Notes under the pieces: generated by a model | The model's input: only the letters and a program-made list of their open reading frames with translations | Databases searched by the model: none | What the model was told of the DNA's origin: nothing | Program-made: the position numbers and the translations under genes | Assembly (NCBI RefSeq): GCF_015206885.1 | Contig: NZ_JADEXY010000034.1 | Location: 1-34,363, forward strand | Length of the DNA: 34,363 nt | Direction: 5' to 3' | Source: Microcystis aeruginosa LEGE 91341 | GTDB lineage: Bacteria; Cyanobacteriota; Cyanobacteriia; Cyanobacteriales; Microcystaceae | Shown: in pieces, positions 19,201-26,872 of the stretch | Position numbering within the stretch: the stretch's first letter is position 1 | Layout of the letters: each line of letters opens with the position of its first letter

Positions 19201-19513
19201 ATGACTCTAATGCTTCTTTTTGTTGTAAATTATTCCAATGTTTCCAGTCATAAATCATCCATGATAACTCTACCTTCTGGCTGACTATTTGCAGAGGCTT
19301 TTCAATTTCTTCCCAATGAAAAGAAGTTCTTAATACAGGATGTTTAGCAACAATTTCTTGCCAAGCCTCTTGAAAAAATGAAAGATTCAATTGTCCTTTT
19401 AAGGTACAAACTAGCTGCTCAAAATACAACTCAGACTCTGGGGAATAAAGGGTATGAAAGAGCATACCTTGTTGCATTGGAGAAAGGGAATAAATATCTT
19501 CAATGTTATTCAT
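16277..19513 (-). CDS. apnB: ApnB: single-module NRPS, C(DCL)-A-PCP (predicted Val/Ile, residue 3)
   Basis: 1078 residues, one module. The N-terminus MNNIEDIYSLSPMQQGMLFH is the classic receiving interface and start of a DCL condensation domain that accepts a D-configured donor; HHILFDG lies at ~139. A domain has YTSGSTGTPKG (~618) and NGKINRLGLP (~951). PCP has LGGHS (~1007). The acidic C-terminus with LSEDEA is a donor linker toward ApnC. Approximate pocket D-A-L-W-I-G-G-V-F-K is very close to known Val (Ile) codes, fitting the variable Val/Ile position 3 of anabaenopeptins. It starts 5 nt after the apnA stop. It sits directly after the epimerase of ApnA, agreeing with the DCL type of its C domain. 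Confidence 0.93.
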   Translation of the reverse strand: MNNIEDIYSLSPMQQGMLFHTLYSPESELYFEQLVCTLKGQLNLSFFQEAWQEIVAKHPVLRTSFHWEEIEKPLQIVSQKVELSWMIYDWKHWNNLQQKEALESFLKSDRASGIELDQAPLMRFTLIQLETDSYQFIWSHHHILFDGWSMQIILQEVFDLYESYNRGESLQLKFCHPYREYISWLQQQDSSQAKKFWQQRLKGFEAPIPLVVDKLVENQPQQETYQEIPFKLSFEITNQLQSLAQKHHLTLNNLVQGAWGLLLSRYSGETDIVFGATVSGRTSELPNIDTMVGLFINTLPVRLQISGKEKLIPWLKTLQSQQFEQEPYAYYSLADIQKNSDIPPKMSLFESILVFENYPLDSSKNASEKTLEITDIRCLERTNYPLTVVIIPNVELSGRIVYDTRRFAAETIERMIGHLQTLLAGMANHPELSLSEFSLLTKAEEEQLILAENQNDSLIKNIDYQCIHRLFEKQVEKTPNAIALVYKNEQLTYQELNQRANQLAHYLQFLGIKLEDKVGVCIERSPLMVVAILGILKAGGAYVPLDVTYPVERLTFMLEDVKCPILLTQTHLSNQLPVDHIKQVINIESEWENISQYSSENLSTQVTPDNLAYIIYTSGSTGTPKGTEVPHHSFIGFMFGVDYIKLDADNIWLQHSSISWDALTLELWPPLLYGGRCVLFPDNVPTPENLSKIIKEEGVNILWLTCALFNLIIDTIPEALLEVKQLIIGGETLSVSHVRRALDLLPQTQIVNGYGPSECTVFTACYVIPKQLDQNVNSIPIGKPIGDRRVYLLDHNLQRVPIGVPGEVYIGGKSVARGYLNQPILTHEKFIDNPFLTGDTLYKTGDLVRRLTDGNLEFLGRIDNQVKIRGFRVELGEIETVLTNYSEIRQAIVTIREDVPGNKSLVAYLVPQNDQLTAGDVRNFLSQKLPSYMIPNAFVFLDKFPLTPNGKINRLGLPAANISQQNFGVEFVAPRTPTERELVTIWTEVLQLTKVGIYDNFFELGGHSLLATQLISRLKETFEIEFPFRYLFENPTISQLAEKVVNQQIEQVKGDELAQILGEIDELSEDEAAQQLIL

Positions 19514-19518
19514 TAAAC

Positions 19519-22500
19519 CTACCTCGTTTTACCTTTCTTTTGATTGATTTTTGACAGGAATTTATCTAGCTGTTCTTGGCTAACTTGAGCGGCAGAAAAG
19601 TCTGATGGTGTATAACTTTTATCCTTGGATGACTGACAGTGAATAATTAGGCTTTTTAAGACGCTCATAAATCCATTTGCCAATTTTTCAATGGTCTCTC
19701 GTTGATGAACTTGCTCACTATAAACAAATTGCATTTCTAATTTTTGAGAACGAATTAATCCACTAATTTCTAGCAAATGACTGCGGTTTCCCACAAGACT
19801 TCGTTCCGTTTTCCATTCTTTGACTTCTCCTAAAACCCCTGATGCGGATAGTACCTGATCAAATTGACCTAAATAATTGAAACTAACTTGTGCTTTCATC
19901 AAGTCCTCAAATTCTTTTTTAACCTCTTCATCTTTAGACAAATACTTTAAAACACCATAACCAATACCACGATTGGGTAAACGACGCAGTTGCTCTTTAA
20001 CTGATTTTAAGTTTTCTGGAAGTTGTCCCGTTTTACTCCCTTCTAGTCGCACAGGAAATAAGGTAGTAAACCAACCAACAGTACGAGACAAATCTATTAC
20101 TTCAAATAAATCTTCCCGCCCATGGCCTTCTAAGTCAACAATTAAAGATTTTTCTCCTGTCCATTGGCTAAAACTTTCCAGTAAAGCAGTTAACAAGACA
20201 TCGTTAATTTGGGTATTATAAACACCAGGAACATCTTGCAATAATCCACGGGTTTCTTCTTCATTCAAAGATAGGTTAATCACTTTAGCAGAGCTTAACT
20301 GATTGCTCTCTTTTGTCCAAGGATAATCAATGGGTAGGGAAACAATCTCTTCTGTTAATTTGGATACCCAATAATCCTTTTCTTGTTTTAAGTTTTCAGA
20401 TTGACTATAGCTGACCAACTGGTTAGACCAATCTTGAAATGAAGTGGTTTTTAGCGGTAATTTAATTTCTTGACCTTGACTAATTTGTTGATAGGCTGTA
20501 GCTAAATCTTCAAGTAAAATGCGCCAAGAAATTCCATCTATCGCTAAGTGATGAATGACGATGAGTAATTGACTGGGTTGTTCATTTCCTAAGTTAAAGA
20601 AAACAACTTTGACAAGATATCCTGTGGCTAAGTTTAGACTCCTTTGAGTTTCTTCATCTTTGGCTATAATTGCTGTTTTTTGCGCGTTTGGAGACAGTTG
20701 TGATAAATCAATTACCTCCAAAGGTATTGCCTCTTTTGTGGTATCACTAATTTGAGTTAAATTTTCATCTTCTTGAAGATAATGCAACCGCAAAGCATCA
20801 TGATGATTCAATAATGCTTGTATAACTTGCTTTAATAGTTCTGGGTTTACTGTTGCTGGAACTTCAATTAATGCTGATTGATTAAAGTAATTAATATCAG
20901 GTAAATCTTGCTCAAATAACCAATGTTGAATGGGGGTTAAAGGGATAATTCCTGTGACTAATTCTTGATTAGCTTTTACTTGCTTATCCATTCCGACAAC
21001 GGTAGCTAATTCGGCAATGGTTTGATACTGAAAAAGCTGCTTAGGACTTAACTTTAATCCCATTTGATTCGCCTTGGAAATCATCTGGATACTAATAATC
21101 GAATCTCCTCCCAGTTCAAAGAAGTTATCATGGATACTAACTCTTTCCAGTCTTAAAACCTCAGCCCAAATTGCTGTTAAACGTTCTTCTATATGATTTT
21201 TAGGCGCAGTAAATTCACTGACTAACGAGTAAGTCGTTTCTGGAATAGGTAAGGCACGATGGTCAACTTTGCCATTATGAGTGACGGGAATTTCTTCTAG
21301 GAAAACGAAAGCAGAGGGAACCATATAAGGCGGTAATTTCTGCTTAAGATAATGGCGGATTTCTTCGATTTTATTTTGATGTTTATTTCCTACGATATAA
21401 GCAACTAATCGCTTAATACCCGGACTATCCTCTCTGGCAATTACGACTGATTGTTTGATGGATGAATATTGATCTAAAACTGTTTCAATTTCAGTCAATT
21501 CAATGCGAAAACCCCGAATCTTGACTTGAGAGTCAATGCGACCTAAAAATTCCAAATTACCGTTGAATTTATAGCGAACTAAATCCCCTGTCTTATAGAG
21601 TTTTTCCCCTGTTTTAAAAGGGTTATCTATAAATTTTTCGACCGTTAATTCTGGTTGGTTTAAATAACCCCTTGCTATCCCTAAACCCCCGATATGAAGT
21701 TCTCCAGGTACGCCAATAGGCATCGATTGTAGGTATTGATCTAAGATGTAAACTTGGACGTTATCAATGGGTTTTCCGATGGGAATTTCTGGTTGATTAA
21801 TAGGGCTTTCTTCTAGATAGTGTAGGGTAGAAACAACGGTAGATTCTGTGGGGCCATAACTATTAACCAGTTGGGGATATTGTCCCACATATTCCTGCCA
21901 CATTTTTACCCTTTCTGGTAGCACTCGCTCACCCCCTAAAATTACCAGTCTCAAAGATGGCGGTAATCGGAGATTTTCTTGAATAATTTCACTGACTAAT
22001 AAATGCCAGTAAGCGGTGGGTAAATCCCAAATTGTTACTGCTTTTTTCTGAGATTCTTGTATAAATTCTGAGACAGATTTCATCATTTCTTCTGTTCTCA
22101 GAACCAAGGTTCCTCCACAACTTAAACAGGGATAAATTTCTTCTGCTGCCGCATCAAAATTAATAGAAGCGAATTGTAAGACGGTATCTTGTGCGGTTAT
22201 TTCATATTTTTTGATCGCACTTTGGGTAAAGTTAATCAAAGATTGATGCTCAATTAATACCCCTTTTGGTTGTCCCGTAGATCCTGATGTATAGATAACA
22301 TAAGCAAGATTTTTTTCATTTAATAAAAGTTCAGGATTCTCGCTACTTTCTTGAGCAATAATGTCTTTTTGCCCATCTAAACAAACCCATTGAAGTGCCT
22401 GTTGAGTTTTTAAATTTGCCCATTTTTCTAAAGTAACCACAATAGAAACTTGAGCATCATTAACCATATATGCCAGTCTGTCTTCTGGATAGGTGGGATC

Positions 22501-25500
22501 TAGGGGTAAATAGGCTCCTCCTGCTTTGAGTATTCCTAATAGTCCAATGAACATTTCTAAGGAACGTTCTAGAAAAATACCTACTAAGTCGTCAGGTTTG
22601 ACTCCTAACGTTTTGAGATAATGAGCAAGTTGGTTTGCCCGTTCGTTTAATTGTTGATAGCTGAGGTATTTATCCTCAAATATAACAGCGATCGCATCTG
22701 GTGTTTTCTTCACCTGTTCTTCAAAAAGTTGATGGATTCCGTTAACTTTCGGATACTCAGCTTGAGTGTTATTCCATTCCACTAATAACTGATGTTTCTG
22801 TTGCTCTGTTAACAGGGAATATTGAGATAGTTTTTGATTGGGATTAGCTAAAATACCTTGTAATAGGGTTTGATAATCTTCGACCATTCTGTTGATAGTA
22901 GATTCCTCGAAGAGTCCCGTATTATATTCCCAAACCATCGTAATTCCTTCGGTTTCAATTCCCTTTGTTTCCGAAGTCGAATTACGTCCAACTCGTTGCT
23001 CAGAACGAGGAATGACCACAATATCTAAGTCAAATTTTGCCGAATTATTAGCAAGGGCATCATTCGGTTTAATGCTCAATCCAGGCAAATTCAAATCAGG
23101 CAACTGAGCATCATGGAAACTAAACATCACCTGAAATAAAGGGTTATAACTCAAATGACGAACGGGTTTTAACACTTCGACGACTTTATCAAAAGGTAAG
23201 TCCTCATTGGCATAACCTTCCAGGGTAACTTGACGTACTTGCTCTAACAATTGTTTAAAAGTGGGATTTCCCGAAACATCAGTACGAAGCACGATATTAT
23301 TAACAATCATGCCAATAAGTCCCTCTGTCTCTCGCAACCGTCGGTTAGCCACTCCAGAACCCACACAGATGTCTTCTTGGCCTGTATAGCGATAAATTTG
23401 CGCGACAAAGACTGCAAACATACTCATAAAGAGCGTTACCCCCTCTTGGCGGCTTAGGCTTCTCAGAGGTTGACAAACATCTAAAGGAAGATCTACTCGT
23501 ACTCTTGCTCCCCCATAGGTTTGCTCAGTTGGCCGAGGACGATCATAGGGTAATTCCAATAGAGGAGGAATACCCGCTAATTTTTGATGCCAATAGTTGA
23601 GTTGGGCTGTTGCTTCCTCTGTTTTCGTCCATTCTCGTTGCCAATGGGCAAAATCCACAAACTGCAAGGAAGGTTCACTTAATGGAGAAGGTTTTCCTTG
23701 AGAAAAGGCTTGATAAAGGGTGACTAATTCCTTTAAAAATAAATTAAATGACCAGCCATCATGTACCATGTGATGTTCCACATGAATTAACACCCATTCT
23801 TGTTCATTTAATTTTAACAATGTCCAATGTATTAACGGTAATTGACTAATATCAAAGGGTTTTTGGATTGCCTGCTCAGTCAGTTTTTGAACCTCTTCTT
23901 CCTGTTTATTTTGGGGAATATTTTGTAAGTCAATAATGGGTATTGTAACGGGTTCGGGTGGATGAATGACTTGTACCAGTTTCCCCGCTACAGAGGGAAA
24001 TGTGGTGCGGAATATTTCATGACGACGTAAAATTTCACTGATACTTTTTTCTAAAATAGATACATCTAAAAAGCCTTTAATGCGTAAACTTTCTTGAAAT
24101 TGATAGGCGGTGATCGAGGGGGCTAATTGTTCAATAAAATAAACCCTTTCTTGAGCGAAAGAAACAGGCAAATAACCGTCCCGTGAAATAGGTTTGATTG
24201 TTTTAAAGCTAGTTGTTTTTTTATCTTGCTGTTGCTCTGTAATTGTTTGACTTAAATCCCCAATTGTGGGATTCTCCAACAATTTTTTAAAGGAAACTTC
24301 AATCTCAAAAATATCGCGTATTCGAGATAAAATTTGTGTGGCAATTAGGGAATGTCCCCCCAAATGAAAAAAGTTGTCATTGACCCCAATTTTTTCTAAT
24401 CCAAATACTTGATGCCAAATTTTTGCTAATTTTTCTTCTTGGTGATTACGAGGGGCAATAAAGGGAGTTTGACGCTCGTTCCCGTCATAATCTGGTACGG
24501 GTAAAGCTTTACGATCAATTTTTCTATTGGGACTAAGGGGCAACTCCTTTAATACAACAAAAGTCGCAGGAATCATATAGCCAGGAAGCTTATCTTTTAG
24601 AAATTGTTGCAGAGTTACGGTTAGATTTTCCTCGGTTGAATGGGGAACGAGATAAGCAACTAATCTTTTATTTCCCAGAGTATCTTCTCGATCAATCACA
24701 ACGGTCTGAGCTACTTGATGATGTTGCAGTAAAACGGTTTCAATTTCCCCTAATTCAACCCTGAAACCGTTGATTTTAACTTGATGATCGATTCTTCCTA
24801 AATACTCTAAATTACCGTCGGCTAAATATCTGCCTAAATCTCCTGTTTTATATAATCTTTCTGAGGGGCTAAAGGGAGCTTGAATAAATTTTTGAGCAGT
24901 TAATTCTGGGCGGTTTAAATAGCCCCTGGCAACCGCAGTACCCCCGATATAAATTTCTCCTGGTGTTTCAGGAGGAACGGTTTTTAAGGTTTCATCTAAA
25001 ACATAAATTGAAATATTTTCTCCTGAACTCTTTCCAATGGGAATTTCTGTCCCGTTGCGTTGACTTTCTGTTAATTGTGATAGACGACAAACGCTTACCG
25101 CAATTGTCCCTTCCGTAGGTCCATAACCATTAATTAATTCAGGAAAATTGCCTACATTTTTAAACCACATTCTCACCAATTCTGGTTGAACTCTTTCTCC
25201 GCCGATAATGACTAATCGCAAGCTATCTGGTAATGCTATTTTACTCTTAACTAATTCATTAACTAATAAATGCCAGTAAGCGGTGGGTAAGTCCCAAACA
25301 GTTATTTGCCAATCTTGGGATTTTTGAACAAATGAAGGAATAGAACTGATCATTTCTTCAGTTCGTAAGATTAAGGTAGCACCAGAACAAAGAGTAACAT
25401 AGATTTCCTCTGCGGCCATATCAAAACTGATAGAGGCAAATTGAAGAATGCGATCGCTTTTGGTTATCTGATATTGATTGATCGCTAGTTTAGTGAAGTT

Positions 25501-26019
25501 TACCAAGGATTGGTGTTCAATCATCACCCCCTTGGGTTTTCCCGTTGATCCCGATGTGTAGATGACATAGGCTAAATTCTCAGGATTTACAGTATTAACC
25601 AGATTTTCCTGACTATGACTGGCAATTTTTGTCCACTGACTATCTAAACAAACTACCTCTCCTTTATAGTCGGAAATTAAGTTGGACCATTGCGCTTGCG
25701 TGACCAGCACGGATATTTGAGCATCCTGCACCATGTAGGTCAATCTTTCTCTGGGATAGGTTGGATCTAGCGGCACATAGGCCCCCCCCGCCTTGAGAAT
25801 AGCCAATAAGCCGATAATCATCTCTAGGGAACGATCAACACAAAGTCCCACCAATGTTTCGGACTTAACCCCCATTGTTCGCAAATAATGGGCTAGTTGA
25901 TTCGCTTTAGTATTTAATTCTTTATATGTCAACTGCCCTTGTTCTGACAGGACAGCCACTGCTTCGGGTGTGCGTTCAACTTGGATTTCAAATAATTGGT
26001 GAGTGCATTGATTGAACAT
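19519..26019 (-). CDS. apnA: ApnA: two-module NRPS, A-PCP-C-A-PCP-E (ureido-linked residue 1 and D-Lys)
   Basis: 2166 residues. Order: A1 (~10-505; YTSGSTGKPKG; A10 as NRKIDRKALP ~501), PCP1 (LGGHS ~554), C (EHHMVHDG ~750), A2 (YTSGSTGQPKG; NGKVDHRALP ~1584), PCP2 (LGGDS ~1638), E (HHLAIDGISW ~1822, GIGYG ~2018, FNYLGQFD ~2050). The C-terminus TPSDF...SQEQLDKFL is a donor COM-type linker. There is no starter C domain, as expected for an initiating synthetase. Approximate pockets: A1 D-M-E-D-I-G-G-I-A-K (acidic Glu/Asp, so a basic side chain, Arg or Lys); A2 D-A-E-D-I-G-S-V-V-K, close to the bacitracin Lys code. With the E domain, module 2 should deliver D-Lys. The C domain is expected to join residues 1 and 2 through a ureido carbonyl. 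A10 of A1 has Arg where Gly is usual. Confidence 0.93.
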   Translation of the reverse strand: MFNQCTHQLFEIQVERTPEAVAVLSEQGQLTYKELNTKANQLAHYLRTMGVKSETLVGLCVDRSLEMIIGLLAILKAGGAYVPLDPTYPRERLTYMVQDAQISVLVTQAQWSNLISDYKGEVVCLDSQWTKIASHSQENLVNTVNPENLAYVIYTSGSTGKPKGVMIEHQSLVNFTKLAINQYQITKSDRILQFASISFDMAAEEIYVTLCSGATLILRTEEMISSIPSFVQKSQDWQITVWDLPTAYWHLLVNELVKSKIALPDSLRLVIIGGERVQPELVRMWFKNVGNFPELINGYGPTEGTIAVSVCRLSQLTESQRNGTEIPIGKSSGENISIYVLDETLKTVPPETPGEIYIGGTAVARGYLNRPELTAQKFIQAPFSPSERLYKTGDLGRYLADGNLEYLGRIDHQVKINGFRVELGEIETVLLQHHQVAQTVVIDREDTLGNKRLVAYLVPHSTEENLTVTLQQFLKDKLPGYMIPATFVVLKELPLSPNRKIDRKALPVPDYDGNERQTPFIAPRNHQEEKLAKIWHQVFGLEKIGVNDNFFHLGGHSLIATQILSRIRDIFEIEVSFKKLLENPTIGDLSQTITEQQQDKKTTSFKTIKPISRDGYLPVSFAQERVYFIEQLAPSITAYQFQESLRIKGFLDVSILEKSISEILRRHEIFRTTFPSVAGKLVQVIHPPEPVTIPIIDLQNIPQNKQEEEVQKLTEQAIQKPFDISQLPLIHWTLLKLNEQEWVLIHVEHHMVHDGWSFNLFLKELVTLYQAFSQGKPSPLSEPSLQFVDFAHWQREWTKTEEATAQLNYWHQKLAGIPPLLELPYDRPRPTEQTYGGARVRVDLPLDVCQPLRSLSRQEGVTLFMSMFAVFVAQIYRYTGQEDICVGSGVANRRLRETEGLIGMIVNNIVLRTDVSGNPTFKQLLEQVRQVTLEGYANEDLPFDKVVEVLKPVRHLSYNPLFQVMFSFHDAQLPDLNLPGLSIKPNDALANNSAKFDLDIVVIPRSEQRVGRNSTSETKGIETEGITMVWEYNTGLFEESTINRMVEDYQTLLQGILANPNQKLSQYSLLTEQQKHQLLVEWNNTQAEYPKVNGIHQLFEEQVKKTPDAIAVIFEDKYLSYQQLNERANQLAHYLKTLGVKPDDLVGIFLERSLEMFIGLLGILKAGGAYLPLDPTYPEDRLAYMVNDAQVSIVVTLEKWANLKTQQALQWVCLDGQKDIIAQESSENPELLLNEKNLAYVIYTSGSTGQPKGVLIEHQSLINFTQSAIKKYEITAQDTVLQFASINFDAAAEEIYPCLSCGGTLVLRTEEMMKSVSEFIQESQKKAVTIWDLPTAYWHLLVSEIIQENLRLPPSLRLVILGGERVLPERVKMWQEYVGQYPQLVNSYGPTESTVVSTLHYLEESPINQPEIPIGKPIDNVQVYILDQYLQSMPIGVPGELHIGGLGIARGYLNQPELTVEKFIDNPFKTGEKLYKTGDLVRYKFNGNLEFLGRIDSQVKIRGFRIELTEIETVLDQYSSIKQSVVIAREDSPGIKRLVAYIVGNKHQNKIEEIRHYLKQKLPPYMVPSAFVFLEEIPVTHNGKVDHRALPIPETTYSLVSEFTAPKNHIEERLTAIWAEVLRLERVSIHDNFFELGGDSIISIQMISKANQMGLKLSPKQLFQYQTIAELATVVGMDKQVKANQELVTGIIPLTPIQHWLFEQDLPDINYFNQSALIEVPATVNPELLKQVIQALLNHHDALRLHYLQEDENLTQISDTTKEAIPLEVIDLSQLSPNAQKTAIIAKDEETQRSLNLATGYLVKVVFFNLGNEQPSQLLIVIHHLAIDGISWRILLEDLATAYQQISQGQEIKLPLKTTSFQDWSNQLVSYSQSENLKQEKDYWVSKLTEEIVSLPIDYPWTKESNQLSSAKVINLSLNEEETRGLLQDVPGVYNTQINDVLLTALLESFSQWTGEKSLIVDLEGHGREDLFEVIDLSRTVGWFTTLFPVRLEGSKTGQLPENLKSVKEQLRRLPNRGIGYGVLKYLSKDEEVKKEFEDLMKAQVSFNYLGQFDQVLSASGVLGEVKEWKTERSLVGNRSHLLEISGLIRSQKLEMQFVYSEQVHQRETIEKLANGFMSVLKSLIIHCQSSKDKSYTPSDFSAAQVSQEQLDKFLSKINQKKGKTR

Positions 26020-26113
26020 GGGAAAAATACCTAGAGAAGTCAGTAGCTAGAAGTCCTAGTCTTGAACAATAACATGAAGATCGCTAAATTACAAGGCGAT
26101 CGCTTAAAAATCC

Positions 26114-26142
26114 GTTATACTTTACCGTCTTTTTGGTGAGAA
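26114..26142 (-). promoter_or_regulatory. Possible apnA promoter
   Basis: Read on the minus strand: TTCTCA (26142-26137), 17 nt, TATAAC (26119-26114). This is 4/6 and 5/6 matches to sigma-70-type boxes, about 95 nt before the apnA ATG. The Shine-Dalgarno of apnA is weak (an AGG about 11 nt upstream). Only the spacing and -10 box support this; other start sites are possible. Confidence 0.3.
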
Positions 26143-26317
26143 TATCGCTCTCTAACGTCAGAAATTCGACAAACTGCCCGAAAAGCTGCTCGTTTATCTT
26201 GAATGTCGGCTGAAGACCCCCGCCGTATTTTTCTAAAAAAGCATAGCATAAAATCGGCTGGGGATGAAAGCCGACCAATAAATAACCGATGGGACAGTAT
26301 GACCTCACAAAAAATTC

Positions 26318-26346
26318 TTGACAGTTAGCAGATATTTTACTATAAT
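26318..26346 (+). promoter_or_regulatory. Perfect-consensus sigma-70-type promoter of the toxin-antitoxin locus
   Basis: TTGACA at 26318-26323, a 17-nt spacer, then TATAAT at 26341-26346: both hexamers and the spacing are exactly consensus. The predicted start near 26353 lies about 60 nt before the antitoxin ATG at 26414. Strong autoregulated promoters are usual for type II toxin-antitoxin operons, where the antitoxin represses its own promoter. Confidence 0.75.
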
Positions 26347-26413
26347 CAAGGCCAAGATAAACGGTAAAAATCTGAGATTAATAATCATTGTTAATTAAAA
26401 AAAAGTTAAAAAC

Positions 26414-26614
26414 ATGATTAAACTAGAGCAATTACAACTTCAGTATTTGGTTAATGAAAAAGGGGAAAAAACGGCTGTTGTGATGCCTCTACAGGAATTT
26501 GAGGATTTACTGGAAGATTTGGAAGATTTGGCGATTATTGCCCAAAGAAATCAAGATTCAACTATTAGCCATGAACAATTTATTGAGCAATTAAAACAAG
26601 ATGGAATCTTATAA
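26414..26614 (+). CDS. Type II antitoxin, Phd/YefM- or RelB-like
   Basis: 66 residues. It begins MIKLEQLQLQYLVNEKGEKT and has the phrase TAVVMPLQEFEDLLEDLEDL, the hallmark of small Phd/YefM/RelB-type antitoxins (strand 'AVV.PL.E' then a helix 'L.EDL.DL'), ending in a C-terminal toxin-wrapping tail (ISHEQFIEQLKQDGIL). It would bind DNA as a dimer and neutralise the RelE/ParE-type partner encoded immediately downstream; the toxin start at 26601 overlaps the antitoxin end by 14 nt. Because that partner is broken, the antitoxin appears solitary; it might still counter homologous toxins elsewhere. It sits between the divergent apn and hph operons and is probably unrelated to peptide synthesis. Confidence 0.75.
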   Translation: MIKLEQLQLQYLVNEKGEKTAVVMPLQEFEDLLEDLEDLAIIAQRNQDSTISHEQFIEQLKQDGIL

Positions 26615-26872
26615 AATTGAATAGAAAAGTTCTGCTCAAAAAGAATTAAGAAAACTAGATAAAACGGTTATTCCTCTATTCCTCGTTTGATTGAAGCGGT
26701 AGCAGCATTGGCTAATAATCCTTATCCTGTGGGTTGTCGTAAGATTGTTGGTAGTGAATCTAGTTATAGGGTTAGAGTGGGGAATTATCGGATTATCTAT
26801 CAAGTTCAAAATCAGGAGTTAATTATTGAAATTATTAGGGTAGGACATCGCCAAAGTATCTATAATCAATGA
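26601..26872 (+). pseudogene. RelE/ParE-family toxin, inactivated by a nonsense codon and an 8-bp duplication
   Basis: Reading from ATG 26601 gives MESYKIE, then TAG (26622-26624) where toxins of this family usually have Trp, then KSSAQKELRKLDKTVIP. A tandem 8-mer (ATTCCTCT at 26670-26677, ATTCCTCG at 26678-26685) then shifts the frame by +2 and leads to TGA at 26688-26690. Removing one copy restores ...VIPRLIEAVAALANNPYPVGCRKIVGSESSYRVR..., a clear RelE/ParE C-terminal half with the conserved YRVRVGNYRIIYQV and HRQSIY. The 3' part remains open from a TTG at 26687 to 26872, but alone it lacks the N-terminal helix. Two independent lesions make a functional toxin very unlikely. Intact relatives cleave mRNA on the ribosome or poison gyrase. 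Confidence 0.85.

Larger units (their letters stand above)
26020..26413. other. Divergent spacer between apnA and the antitoxin gene
   Basis: 394 nt. It contains a HIP1 octamer (26097-26104), a possible apnA promoter (26114-26142, minus) and a perfect-consensus promoter toward the antitoxin (26318-26346, plus). A 74-codon minus-strand frame (26084-26308) covers much of it but has no recognisable protein signature and would overlap both promoters, so I do not call it. The block around 26150-26310 looks like a conserved insertion-type sequence, but I cannot identify it. Confidence 0.4.

Noticed and set aside
4054-26019. Microcystin, cyanopeptolin or spumigin synthetase
   Set aside because: No polyketide modules, Adda genes, reductase end or Ahp-type context; A-PCP start, Lys-like A2 with E domain, single NMT in module 5 and TE fit anabaenopeptin.
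26084-26308. 74-codon minus-strand frame upstream of apnA
   Set aside because: No recognisable motif and it would overlap the promoter regions in both directions.
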